Shown piece after piece: positions 16,238 to 23,910 of a DNA stretch of 64,000 bases. The stretch is taken from NCBI GenBank assembly GCA_963705885.1, contig OY970120.1:1922001-1986000 (forward strand). The letters are read 5' to 3'. The translations under genes were made by a program, and so were the position numbers. Below the pieces are notes generated by a model. It was not told the origin of the DNA, ran no database searches, and was given only the letters and a program-made list of their open reading frames with translations. Position 1 is the first letter of the stretch; the number at the start of each line of letters is the position of its first letter. Origin of the DNA: MFD01275-c22 sp963705885. GTDB taxonomy: Bacteria; Actinomycetota; Actinomycetes; JACCUZ01.

Positions 16238-17352
16238 GCGCGGCCGGCGGCTCCCGGCCCGGGCCGCGGGTCGTCGTCAAGGTGGGGTCGTCGTCGCTCA
16301 CGACGGCCGCGGGCGGCCTGGACCCGCCGCGGCTGGACGCCCTCGTCGACGCCCTCGCGGGAGCCCGGTCGTCCGGCCGGGAGGTCGTGCTCGTGTCCTC
16401 GGGGGCGATCGCCTCGGGCCTGGCGCCCCTCGGGCTCGCCCGCCGCCCCCGGGACCTCGCGACCCAGCAGGCCGCTGCCAGCGTCGGCCAGGGCGTGCTG
16501 GTCCACCGCTACACCGAGTCCTACGCGCGGCACGGGCTCGCGGTCGGACAGGTCCTGCTGACCGCCGACGACGTCGTGCGCCGCGGGCACTACCGCAACG
16601 CGCAGCGGACGCTCTACCGGCTGCTGGAGATGGGTGCGGTCCCGATCGTCAACGAGAACGACACGGTCGCCACCGAGGAGATCCGGTTCGGGGACAACGA
16701 CCGGCTGGCGGCCCTGGTCGCCCACCTCGTGCACGCCGACCTGCTCGTGCTGCTCTCCGACGTCGACGGGATCTACGCGGGCGACCCGCGACGTACCGCC
16801 TCCCGGATGCTCACCGAGGTGCGGGGGGCCGACGACCTCGCCGGCGTCCGGCTGGGCCGCGGGGGCGGCTCGGGCGTCGGGACCGGCGGGATGGCCTCGA
16901 AGGTGGCGGCCGCCCGGATCGCGGCCGCGGCCGGGATCCGCGCGGTGGTCGCGTCGGCGACGGCGGTCGGCGACCTCCTGGCGGGGGAGCCGGTCGGCAC
17001 CTCCTTCGCGCCCGCGTCGTCCCGGATGCCCACGCGGCTGCTCTGGCTGGCCTACGCGGCGACCTCCCGGGGGCGGCTCTCGCTCGACGAGGGGGCGGTG
17101 CGCGCCGTGGTGGACCGCCGGATGTCGCTGCTGCCGGCCGGCGTGACAGGCGTCGAGGGGACGTTCGTGGCGGGCGACCCGGTCGAGCTCCTTGACCAAA
17201 ACGGTCACGCGGTGGCGCGCGGGCTGGTGAACTTTGACGCGAGTGAACTCCCCGCGCTGCTGGGCCGCTCGACCCCGGACCTCGGTCGGGAGCTCGGGCC
17301 CGCGTTCAGCCGCGAGGTCGTCCACCGGGACGATCTCGTGCTGCTGCGGTGA
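16234..17352 (+). CDS. proB: Glutamate 5-kinase
   Basis: ProB phosphorylates glutamate as the first step of proline synthesis. The 372-residue protein has the amino-acid kinase domain (VVVKVGSSSLT near the start, VLVSSGAIASGL, VPIVNENDTVATEEIRFGDN, GTGGMASKV). A C-terminal PUA domain begins at about residue 280 (RGRLSLDEGAVRAVVDR). The start is the ATG overlapping the obgE stop. ProA, which often follows proB in actinobacteria, is not present in this window. Confidence 0.95.
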   Translation: MSAAGGSRPGPRVVVKVGSSSLTTAAGGLDPPRLDALVDALAGARSSGREVVLVSSGAIASGLAPLGLARRPRDLATQQAAASVGQGVLVHRYTESYARHGLAVGQVLLTADDVVRRGHYRNAQRTLYRLLEMGAVPIVNENDTVATEEIRFGDNDRLAALVAHLVHADLLVLLSDVDGIYAGDPRRTASRMLTEVRGADDLAGVRLGRGGGSGVGTGGMASKVAAARIAAAAGIRAVVASATAVGDLLAGEPVGTSFAPASSRMPTRLLWLAYAATSRGRLSLDEGAVRAVVDRRMSLLPAGVTGVEGTFVAGDPVELLDQNGHAVARGLVNFDASELPALLGRSTPDLGRELGPAFSREVVHRDDLVLLR

Positions 17353-17386
17353 CGGCGGCGCCTGCCGCCACGGACAGGGAAGGTCG

Positions 17387-17800
17387 GTGCCCCAGGTGGC
17401 GGAGCGCACCCTCTCCCCGCACCGCGACGAACGGCTCGAGATCGCGCGGCCGGCCGAGAGCCGGCCCATGTGGCACGTGACGCTGACCGTGGTCGGCGAC
17501 GCGGTCGAGCCGGGCGAGGTCCGCGCCGCGCTGGAGCGCCTGACGCACGAGCAGCCCTTCCTGCTCTCGGCGCGCTACGCACCCGACCGCGCGGAGCTGC
17601 GCTACTGGGAGGAGGCCCGCGACCTCGAGGACGCAGCCGCGCTGGCGCTGCGGCTCTGGGGGGAGCACCGCACGTCGGCCGGGCTGCCGCCCTGGCGGGT
17701 CGCCGGGCTCGAAGTCGTCGACCGCTCGACGTTTCAGCGGCGGGCAGCCGACCGCGCCGAGCCGTCCCTCGTCCCGGCCGGCGGGGTGCGCCCGTTCTGA
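17387..17800 (+). CDS. Conserved-type hypothetical protein, about 137 residues
   Basis: This is a soluble protein of unknown function. The most structured part begins at MWHVTLTVVGDAVEPGEVRAAL and continues with HEQPFLLSARYAPDRAELRYWEEARDLEDAAALALRLW. This beta-alpha-beta pattern recalls small ferredoxin-like folds, but no catalytic motif is seen. The start is uncertain: GTG 17387 (AGGGA 6 nt upstream), GTG 17396 or ATG 17468. It sits between proB and a 46-residue membrane protein, a place where actinobacteria often keep short uncharacterised genes. Confidence 0.65.
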   Translation: MPQVAERTLSPHRDERLEIARPAESRPMWHVTLTVVGDAVEPGEVRAALERLTHEQPFLLSARYAPDRAELRYWEEARDLEDAAALALRLWGEHRTSAGLPPWRVAGLEVVDRSTFQRRAADRAEPSLVPAGGVRPF

Positions 17801-17890
17801 CCTGCCGTCGGCCATCCCGTCGGACGTGGGAGACTCGGCCGACCGACCGGCCGGACACGATCCTCCCGACCTGACAGGAGTGGCCCCGAG

Positions 17891-18031
17891 ATGACCGTCG
17901 CCCGCCTCCTCGCCGCCGGCGAGGGCACCCCCCGCGACCTGCCCGTCGAGCCCTGGGCGTTCGGCGTGGGCGCGTTCGTCCTGCTGGTGGCGCTCCTGCT
18001 CGTGACGCTGGCCTTCGGCAAGGACCGCTGA
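17891..18031 (+). CDS. 46-residue single-pass membrane protein
   Basis: This short reading frame starts at ATG 17891 with AGGAG 10 nt upstream and ends at TGA 18031. The product has a short polar N-terminus (MTVARLLAAGEGTPRDLPVE), one strong membrane helix (WAFGVGAFVLLVALLLVTLAF) and a charged GKDR end. Similar tiny one-helix proteins sit beside nadD in many actinobacteria (recalled, not searched). Function unknown. The clear ribosome binding site and hydrophobic helix make it likely a real gene. Confidence 0.75.
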   Translation: MTVARLLAAGEGTPRDLPVEPWAFGVGAFVLLVALLLVTLAFGKDR

Positions 18032-18099
18032 CCCGACGGGGCAGCCGCCGGCGCGGCCGCGCCCGTCGCGCCCTCACGGGTTTCGCGCGTTCGGCCCGT

Positions 18100-18105
18100 T
18101 AGGGT
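18100..18105 (+). promoter_or_regulatory. Putative -10 (TAGGGT) for leaderless nadD
   Basis: TAGGGT ends 7 nt before the nadD GTG, placing the predicted transcript 5' end at the start codon. No ribosome binding site is visible in front of the GTG, which fits leaderless translation. Confidence 0.5.
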
Positions 18106-18112
18106 CGCCGAC

Positions 18113-18763
18113 GTGGGCGAGACCGCGGCCGACCAGGGGCATCACCGTCGCCTGGGCGTCATGGGCGGCACCTTCGACCCCGTCCACCACGGGCACCTCG
18201 TGGCGGCCAGCGAGGCCGCCGCCCGGTTCGGCCTGGACGAGGTGGTCTTCGTGCCCACGGGCCAGCCCTGGCAGAAGGACGAGCGCGACGTCACCCCCGC
18301 CGAGCACCGCTACCTCATGACCGTCATCGCCACGGCCGCCAACCCGGACTTCACCGTGAGCCGGGTCGACATCGACCGTCCCGGGCCGACGTTCACCATT
18401 GACACGCTGCGTGACCTGCACCAGCAGCGCGGCCAGGGGGTCGAGCTCTACTTCATCACCGGGGCCGACGCCCTGGCGCAGATCCTCGGCTGGAAGGACG
18501 CGGACGAGCTGTTCTCGCTGGCCCGCTTCATCGGGGTGACCAGGCCGGGGCACACCCTGTCCACCGACGGCCTCCCCGCGGACCGGGTCAGCCTGCTCGA
18601 GGTGCCGGCCATGGCCATATCGTCGACCGACATCCGCGAAAGGTCCTGCCGCGGCGAGCCGATCTGGTACCTCGTGCCCGATGGTGTCGTCCAGTACGTC
18701 CGCAAGCACCGGCTCTACCCGGCCGGTGCGGCCGCGGCGTCGCGGCCGGACCCGGCGTCGTGA
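18113..18763 (+). CDS. nadD: Nicotinate-nucleotide adenylyltransferase
   Basis: NadD adenylates nicotinate mononucleotide in NAD synthesis. The 216-residue product has the nucleotidyltransferase loop GGTFDPVHHGHL, the VFVPTGQPWQK segment and the second motif ISSTDIRERSCRG. The GTG at 18113 is chosen because a -10 hexamer lies 7 nt before it. Conserved sequence itself begins at RRLGVMGGTF. The 20 C-terminal residues are unconserved. The stop overlaps the next gene (GTGA). Confidence 0.95.
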   Translation: MGETAADQGHHRRLGVMGGTFDPVHHGHLVAASEAAARFGLDEVVFVPTGQPWQKDERDVTPAEHRYLMTVIATAANPDFTVSRVDIDRPGPTFTIDTLRDLHQQRGQGVELYFITGADALAQILGWKDADELFSLARFIGVTRPGHTLSTDGLPADRVSLLEVPAMAISSTDIRERSCRGEPIWYLVPDGVVQYVRKHRLYPAGAAAASRPDPAS

Positions 18764-20130
18764 GCGGTCGCCACCGCCGGCCGCAAGCCGACTCGCTGCC
18801 CGACGTCGACGTGGCCGCACAGATCGCCGAGGGCGCCGCGGTCAGCACCACGCTGGGGCCTCCCGCGGCCGAGCCGCCGAGCCCGGTCCCCTCGGTGCCC
18901 GGGCCGGCGCCGGCCGTCCCGGGCACGACGGTGGTCGCCCGGCGCGACCGGGCCGCGCAGCGGGCGGCCCGCCGGGCCGCAGCGCGACGGCGCAACCTCA
19001 TCGTGGCCGGTGCGGTCGCGGGCGTCCTGGTCGTCGTCCTCGGGTCCTGGTTCCTGCTGACCCGCGGCGGGGACGGCGCGGGCACCACGGCCGGAGGTCC
19101 GGCGCGGCAGCAGACGCTCCTCGTCCAGGTCACCGGGCCCGACGGGGTGGCGGCCTCCAGCGCGCTGGTCGGCGTCACACCGGGCGAGGGTGACGCCGCG
19201 GCCGTCCTGCTGCCGGCCGGCCTGCTGGTGGACGTGGCGGGCACGGGGAGCATCCCGTTCGGTGAGACCGTGACGCTCACCGAGCCGTCGGCTCCGGCGC
19301 AGGCGCTGACCGACCTGCTCGGGGTCCGCGTGGACGACAGCTGGGTCCTGACCGGCCCCGGCCTGGCCGCAATGGTCGACGCGGTGGGCGGCGTCGAGGT
19401 CGCCGTCGACGTCGACGTGGTGACCACCGACGCGAAGGGCGACGAGACCGTCGTCGCCCGCGCCGGCCGGCAGGAGCTGGGCGGGACCGCCGCGGCGGCC
19501 TACGCGACCTACCTCGCCGAGCGCGAGCCCGAGCAGGCCCGCCTGGTCCGGTTCGACGACGTGCTCGAAGGCCTGCTCTCGGCCCTGCCCGAGGACGCGG
19601 CCGGCGTCGCCGCCGCCGTCGACGCGGCCGGCGACGGGTCGCGGTCCACGCTGGACTCCGCCGGGGTCGCCAACCGGCTGCTGGCGATGAAGGCGGCCGA
19701 CCCGCTGGTGTCCGACGTCCTGCCCGTGACGGAGATCGACACCGGGTCCACCGTCGCGTCGTACGGCATCGAGCCGGGGCAGGTCGCCGCGGTGATGCGC
19801 TCGCTGTTCCCCGGCGCGCTCCAGCAGGACGCGGGGGGAGAGGTCGTGCGCGTCCTGGTGGAGAACGGCGTGGGCACCCCCGGCCTGGTCGAGAAGGCCC
19901 GGGCCAGGCTCGTGGACGCAGGGTTCCGGTTCGTCAACGGCGGCAACGCCGGCGAGTTCAGCCGGAAGCCGAGCGCCGTCCTGATCCCGGACGGCACCGA
20001 GAAGAACGTGCAGCGGGGTCAGCGGGTGGCCGCGGCCCTCGGCCTGCCCGAGAACGCGGTGACCACCTCGGACCGCGGGCAGACGGTGGCGGACGTGATC
20101 GTGATCCTCGGGGGCGACTTCGCGGCGTGA
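18760..20130 (+). CDS. LytR C-terminal domain protein with atypical LCP domain
   Basis: The product is a 456-residue bitopic protein. About 79 cytoplasmic residues end in a basic patch (RDRAAQRAARRAAARRR), one membrane helix spans about residues 80-100, then an extracellular LCP-like domain and a C-terminal LytR_C domain (VRVLVENGVGTPGL...AAALGLPENAV). In canonical LytR-CpsA-Psr ligases an Arg/Asp stretch like SIPRD is needed for polyprenyl phosphate binding. The equivalent here reads LLPAGLLVDVAG, with no Arg. The later Arg cluster (EREPEQARLVRFDDVL) is partly kept. Cell-wall ligase activity is therefore doubtful. The nadD-LytR-rsfS order is common in actinobacteria. Confidence 0.8.
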   Translation: MSGRHRRPQADSLPDVDVAAQIAEGAAVSTTLGPPAAEPPSPVPSVPGPAPAVPGTTVVARRDRAAQRAARRAAARRRNLIVAGAVAGVLVVVLGSWFLLTRGGDGAGTTAGGPARQQTLLVQVTGPDGVAASSALVGVTPGEGDAAAVLLPAGLLVDVAGTGSIPFGETVTLTEPSAPAQALTDLLGVRVDDSWVLTGPGLAAMVDAVGGVEVAVDVDVVTTDAKGDETVVARAGRQELGGTAAAAYATYLAEREPEQARLVRFDDVLEGLLSALPEDAAGVAAAVDAAGDGSRSTLDSAGVANRLLAMKAADPLVSDVLPVTEIDTGSTVASYGIEPGQVAAVMRSLFPGALQQDAGGEVVRVLVENGVGTPGLVEKARARLVDAGFRFVNGGNAGEFSRKPSAVLIPDGTEKNVQRGQRVAAALGLPENAVTTSDRGQTVADVIVILGGDFAA

Positions 20131-20142
20131 GACGCTAGCCCC

Positions 20143-20550
20143 GTGACCGTTTCGGACCGTGCCCGCGAGCTGGCCGTCGCTGCCGCCGAGGCTGCGTCGG
20201 ACAAGCTCGCCGACGACATCCTGGCCTTCGACGTGGGCGAGCAGCTCGTCATCACCGACGTGTTCGTCCTCTGCTCGGCCCCCAACGACCGGCAGGTGAA
20301 GGCCATCGTCGACGCGGTCGAGGAGCGGCTGCGGGGTCTCGGTGCCAAGCCGGTCCGGCGCGAGGGCGAGCGCGAGGGTCGCTGGGTCCTGCTGGACTAC
20401 ATCGACGTGATCGTGCACGTCCAGCACGCGGAGGAGCGCGTCTACTACTCCCTCGAGCGCATCTGGAAGGACTGCCCCGTCGTCGAGCTGCCCGCGCACG
20501 TGCGACGTCCGCACTCGCGCCACGACGACGCCGCGGGAGCGGCCTCCTGA
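20143..20550 (+). CDS. rsfS: Ribosomal silencing factor RsfS
   Basis: RsfS binds L14 and blocks subunit joining under starvation. The 135-residue product has the Iojap signature: KLADDILAFDVGEQLVITDVFV, SAPNDRQVKAIVDAVEE, and GRWVLLDYIDVIVHV followed by the Y-Y-LERIW end. GTG 20143 gives the usual N-terminus. The final bases (CTGA) appear to overlap the start of the downstream phosphatase, so the two are likely co-translated. Confidence 0.95.
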   Translation: MTVSDRARELAVAAAEAASDKLADDILAFDVGEQLVITDVFVLCSAPNDRQVKAIVDAVEERLRGLGAKPVRREGEREGRWVLLDYIDVIVHVQHAEERVYYSLERIWKDCPVVELPAHVRRPHSRHDDAAGAAS

Positions 20551-21188
20551 GCGGCTCGCCCCGGCAGCTCGTCCTCTGGCGTCACGGCCAGACCCGGTGG
20601 AACCTCGAGGACCGCTTCCAGGGGCACACGGACGTCGAGCTCGACGAGACGGGCCGCGAGCAGGCGCAACGCGCCGCCCGCCTGCTCGCCGCCCTGCGCC
20701 CGGCGGTGATCGTGTCCTCGGACCTTCGGCGGGCGGCGGACACCGCGGCCGAGCTGTCGGCGGTGACCGGGGTCGCCGTCCGCGAGGACGCCCGGCTGCG
20801 CGAGACGTACGGCGGGTCGTGGCAGGGGCTCACCGTCACGGAGATCCGCGACCTCGACGCCGACGCGTACGCGCTGTGGCGCTCGGGTGCGGACGTTCCG
20901 GCGGGCGGCGCCGAGACCAGGACCGACGTGGCCGGGCGGGTCCGGCCGGCCGTCCTCGAGACGCTGGCGGACGTGTCGCCCGGCGAGACCCTCGTCGTCG
21001 TCACGCACGGCGGGTCGGCCCGGGCCGCGATCAACTCGCTGCTCGGCCTGCCGATGGACCGGTGGGCGGTGATCGGGGGGCTGAGCAACTGCTGCTGGTC
21101 CGTGCTCGAGGAGACCGGCCCCGGGTGGCGGCTGGTCGAGCACAACGCGGGCAGCCTGCCGACGCCGGTCATGAGCGACGAGGAGTGA
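20547..21188 (+). CDS. Histidine phosphatase family protein with probable CTG start
   Basis: This is a phosphoglycerate-mutase-like phosphatase of 213 residues if it starts at CTG 20547. The catalytic RHG motif is in LVLWRHGQTRWN, followed by FQGHTDVELDETGREQA, SSDLRRAADTA, and the second catalytic His in VVTHGGSARAAINSLL. No ATG, GTG or TTG exists in this frame between 20400 and the RHG motif. The first GTG (20706) lies inside the fold and would remove the catalytic His. CTG overlapping the rsfS stop as CTGA is therefore the best start. The partner position after rsfS is typical. Confidence 0.85.
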   Translation: MSGSPRQLVLWRHGQTRWNLEDRFQGHTDVELDETGREQAQRAARLLAALRPAVIVSSDLRRAADTAAELSAVTGVAVREDARLRETYGGSWQGLTVTEIRDLDADAYALWRSGADVPAGGAETRTDVAGRVRPAVLETLADVSPGETLVVVTHGGSARAAINSLLGLPMDRWAVIGGLSNCCWSVLEETGPGWRLVEHNAGSLPTPVMSDEE

Positions 21189-21239
21189 GGGCCCGGTCGG
21201 CCCGCCGAGCCCGATTCGTGCCGACCCGCGACGAGCCGT

Positions 21240-21245
21240 TAGACT
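21240..21245 (+). promoter_or_regulatory. Putative -10 (TAGACT) for tRNA-Ala
   Basis: TAGACT lies 64 nt before the tRNA and is the best -10 in the 121-bp gap after the phosphatase gene. The -35 region is poor. The predicted start near 21252 would place the duplicated hairpin unit inside the pre-tRNA leader. Confidence 0.4.
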
Positions 21246-21252
21246 CGTCGTC

Positions 21253-21304
21253 GCCCGCGGGAGCGGGTGCAGCAACGGCGCCCGCGGGAGCGGGTGCAGC
21301 AACG
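21253..21304 (+). repeat. Two perfect 25-bp direct repeats in the tRNA-Ala leader
   Basis: A 25-bp unit beginning gcccgcgggagcgggtgc and ending agcaacg occurs at 21253-21277 and 21280-21304. Each unit contains a hairpin, CCCGC-GGGA-GCGGG, with a GNRA-type tetraloop. The array ends 5 nt before the mature tRNA 5' end. It may be a processing or stability element, or a recent duplication. Confidence 0.8.
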
Positions 21305-21309
21305 ACTCT

Positions 21310-21382
21310 GGGGCTGTGGCGCAGCTGGTAGCGCACCACACTGGCAGTGTGGGGGTCAGGGGTTCGAGTCCCCTCAGCTCCA
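21310..21382 (+). tRNA. tRNA-Ala (anticodon GGC)
   Basis: A complete 73-nt cloverleaf is visible. The acceptor stem is GGGGCTG/CAGCTCC with one G-T pair, and the D-arm contains AGCTGGTA. The anticodon stem is CCACA/TGTGG with loop CTGGCAG, giving anticodon GGC. The T-arm is GGGG-TTCGAGT-CCCC and the discriminator is A. The bases after the discriminator are CCC, so the terminal CCA is not encoded and must be added enzymatically. It reads GCC, a heavily used Ala codon here. Confidence 0.97.
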
Positions 21383-21391
21383 CCCAGAGCA

Positions 21392-21424
21392 ACCGGCCGT
21401 CGTCCCCGCGGGGAGGCGGCCGGT
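21392..21424 (+). terminator. Terminator after tRNA-Ala
   Basis: ACCGGCC at 21392-21398 pairs with GGCCGGT at 21418-21424, enclosing a second helix CCCC-GC-GGGG at 21404-21413. It starts 10 nt after the tRNA. The following 145 bases up to the next gene show nothing recognisable except a ribosome binding site. Confidence 0.6.
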
Positions 21425-21569
21425 GACGCGCCCGGGCACACGTGATCTTGCGGTGGACCCGCACGTCCCGGCGGCGACGGCACGGGGTGCTAGCACCAAC
21501 GTCCACTGGCAGGCCGTCCGGGGCGGGTCGCATCGTGGGAGCACGACAGCCACGACCCCGGGAGCCACG

Positions 21570-21944
21570 ATGCCCGCACGCTCGACCAGCGCCCTGACGC
21601 TCACCGTCGCGTCCCTTCTGACGGTCAGCGGGGTGGCCTACGCGGCCGTTCAGTCGATCGACACCCACCCGACACCGCAGGTGGTCATCCCCGCGATCTC
21701 GCCGAGCGCCGCGACACCGAGCCCCGATACGGACGACGACCGCGGCGGCGACCGCGACCGGCGAGGGTCCGCCGACCACTCCACGCACGAGGCCACCCGT
21801 GACGCCACGGACGAGGCCACCCGCGAGGCCACCCGCGGGGCCACGCACGACGCCGACGACGACCACGGCGGCGACCGCGACCGGCGGGGGTCCGACGACG
21901 ACGGTGGCGAGGACCGCAGCGGCAGCAACAGCGGCCGGGGCTGA
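21570..21944 (+). CDS. Small secreted, Asp/Arg-rich repetitive protein
   Basis: This is a 124-residue protein of unknown function. A signal peptide or anchor covers about residues 1-27 (SALTLTVASLLTVSGVAYAA). The rest is disordered and very hydrophilic. The block DDRGGDRDRRGS occurs near the start of the mature chain and a near copy (DDHGGDRDRRGS) after a Thr/Glu/Ala stretch with DATDEATREATRGATHD repeats. GGGAG lies before the ATG. It resembles the small secreted hydrophilic proteins often annotated in Streptomyces. Biased composition means it could also be poorly constrained. Confidence 0.6.
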   Translation: MPARSTSALTLTVASLLTVSGVAYAAVQSIDTHPTPQVVIPAISPSAATPSPDTDDDRGGDRDRRGSADHSTHEATRDATDEATREATRGATHDADDDHGGDRDRRGSDDDGGEDRSGSNSGRG

Positions 21945-21967
21945 GGGTCACCGCCCGCTCGGTGGAC

Positions 21968-22594
21968 TCACTCCTGCGCGAGATGCTCCCTGGCCCAGAG
22001 CGCTGCCTGGGTCCGGTCCGTGACACCCAGCGCCTGGAACACGCTCGTCAGGTGCGCCTTCACGGTGCGCTCAGCGATCCCCAGGCGACGCGCGATCTGC
22101 TTGTTCGCCAGCCCGGCGCTCACGAGGGCGAGCACCTCGCGCTCCCGAGGGCTCAGCGGCACGGCGCCCCGTCCGGCCCCACGTCGCGCGTCGAGCAGGA
22201 CGCGTGCCGCCTTCGGGTCCAACGGCGACTCGCCGGCGGCGGCGGCCCGGATGGCCGCGGCCACCTCCCGCGGGTCCGCGTCCTTGAGGATGTAGCCGGA
22301 CGCGCCGGCCTCGAGAGCCTCGAGGATGCGCGTGCGGTCCACGAACGAGGTGAGCACGACGACGGTGGAGTCGGGGGCGTCGCCGATGATCCGGCGGGTG
22401 GCCTCGATGCCGTCGACGCCCGGCATGGACAGGTCCATCAGGAACACGTCGGGCCGCACGGTCGAGAGCAAGTCGTACGCCTCGGCACCGTCGCGGGCGG
22501 TCGCGACCACCTCGATGTCCGGCTCGGCGTTGAGCAGCTCCTCGAGGCCGCGCCGGACGACCGCGTGGTCGTCTGCCACCACGACGCGGATCAT
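21968..22594 (-). CDS. NarL/FixJ-family response regulator
   Basis: This is a DNA-binding response regulator of 208 residues. The receiver domain opens MIRVVVADDHAVVRRGLEELL and has the acidic pair D8-D9, phospho-acceptor D54 (FLMDLSMPG) and the conserved Lys in GYILKDADP. The LuxR-type helix-turn-helix is LSPREREVLALVSAGLANKQIARRLGIAERTVKAHLTSVF. Its ATG overlaps the stop of the upstream sensor kinase (ATGA), so the two form one operon. The probable target is unknown; the divergent secreted-protein gene next to the kinase is a candidate. Confidence 0.93.
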   Translation of the reverse strand: MIRVVVADDHAVVRRGLEELLNAEPDIEVVATARDGAEAYDLLSTVRPDVFLMDLSMPGVDGIEATRRIIGDAPDSTVVVLTSFVDRTRILEALEAGASGYILKDADPREVAAAIRAAAAGESPLDPKAARVLLDARRGAGRGAVPLSPREREVLALVSAGLANKQIARRLGIAERTVKAHLTSVFQALGVTDRTQAALWAREHLAQE

Positions 22595-23910
22595 CGCAGC
22601 GGCACCTCGGCCTGTAGACGGGTCCCGGCGCCGGGACGGCTGACCACCCGCAGACTTCCGCCCGCGTCGGCCAGCAGACCGTCCAGCCCACGCAGCCCGA
22701 CGTGGCCCTGCCGGGCCTTCGTCGCGACCTCCTCCTGCTGGAAGCCCTCGCCGTCGTCCACGACCTCGATCACCAACGTCGCGTCGGTCGTGGCGGCGCT
22801 GACCCGCACCGTCGACGCCCGCGCATGGGCGAGCGCGTTGCGGATCCCCTCCTGGGCGGCGCGGTAGCCCAGGGCTGCCGCCCCGTCCGGGACCGGCGCC
22901 GAGAGGCCGTCCACGTCCAGCTGCACCTCGTGGCCGCGGCTGGCCGCGACCGCTACGACGTCGGCGAGGGCTGCAGCGAGCCCGGCCTCCGCGAGCCGGG
23001 GCGGGTAGATGTCGACCATGAGAGTGCGCAGCGACTTGATGCTGTCCCGCACGCGCTCCGCCGCCTCCTCCAGCGTCACCACCGTCGCGGGTGACGACTC
23101 CTTCCTGGCGCTGCCCGCCAGCCCGTACGCGACGCCGGCGAGGTCCTGGACCACGCCGTCGTGCAGGTCGCTCGCGATCCGTCGCCGCTCGGTGTCGGAG
23201 GCGTCCACCGCCCGCTGGAGGAGGTCCTCCCGTTCCCGCTGCCGTTCGCGCAGCTGCTTCGCCAGCGACCACGCGAGCGGGATCTGCACCACCTGGAGGG
23301 CGACGAGCGCACCGATCGACACGGGCGCGAAGCTGCTCCAGATCCGACGTCCGGACTCGGACACCGCGTCGTAGCGGTGGTAGGCCTCGAACAGCAGGCG
23401 CTGGCCTCCCGGGGTCCGGATCGGGAGGTAGACCTCGAGCAGCTTGCCCTCGGCCCGCTCGAAGCGGTTCTCCGGCTTGCGCAGGTCGCTGACCTCCGCC
23501 ACCACCACACCGGCGTCCAGGGCCGCGACCTCGTCGTCTCCGAGGACATAGCTCGCTCCCTGCAACCGCGGCTCGTCGGAGTAGACAATGGTCCCCTCGC
23601 GGGTCCAGATCTTGACCCGGACGAGGGACCCGTCCAGCACGCCGGCGCGGACGACGTCGTCGACCCGGGCCACGGCCTCCGGCTCCGCCGTGAGCAGCCC
23701 GTCCGTCACCACGGGCTCGACGACGCCCTGCGCCTTGAGCAAAGTCGTGCTGCGGGCCTCGGCCGTCGCCTCCCGCTGGCCCAGACGTCGGCTCGCGACG
23801 CCGGTGGCCAGCCCGACGACCACGACGGCGACGAGTCCCGCCACGGCGAACTGGATGACCGGTCGGGCCACGATCCACCGGCCCGGGTCGCGCGGGGCTC
23901 CACCGCTCAT
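22591..23910 (-). CDS. Two-component sensor histidine kinase, HisKA_3 type
   Basis: This is a membrane sensor kinase of 439 residues, partner of the adjacent NarL-type regulator. One membrane helix is near residues 19-39 (QFAVAGLVAVVVVGLATG). An extracytoplasmic sensor of about 150 residues follows, then a second helix (VSIGALVALQVVQIPLAWSLA). The dimerisation helix carries phospho-accepting H250 in RRRIASDLHDGVVQDL. The ATPase domain has the N-box AAQEGIRNALAHA and the G-box VVDDGEGF and GHVGLRGL. It starts at the ATG 127 bp from a divergent secreted-protein gene. Confidence 0.92.
   Translation of the reverse strand: MSGGAPRDPGRWIVARPVIQFAVAGLVAVVVVGLATGVASRRLGQREATAEARSTTLLKAQGVVEPVVTDGLLTAEPEAVARVDDVVRAGVLDGSLVRVKIWTREGTIVYSDEPRLQGASYVLGDDEVAALDAGVVVAEVSDLRKPENRFERAEGKLLEVYLPIRTPGGQRLLFEAYHRYDAVSESGRRIWSSFAPVSIGALVALQVVQIPLAWSLAKQLRERQREREDLLQRAVDASDTERRRIASDLHDGVVQDLAGVAYGLAGSARKESSPATVVTLEEAAERVRDSIKSLRTLMVDIYPPRLAEAGLAAALADVVAVAASRGHEVQLDVDGLSAPVPDGAAALGYRAAQEGIRNALAHARASTVRVSAATTDATLVIEVVDDGEGFQQEEVATKARQGHVGLRGLDGLLADAGGSLRVVSRPGAGTRLQAEVPLR

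Noticed and set aside
17387..18031. The two small genes after proB as a toxin-antitoxin pair
   Set aside because: No toxin or antitoxin motif is present, they are separated by 90 bp, and similar small genes sit beside nadD in many actinobacteria.
21310..21400. tRNA-Ala 3' end as an integration (att) site for a mobile element
   Set aside because: I found no second copy of the tRNA 3' end, no integrase gene and no phage-like genes on either side.
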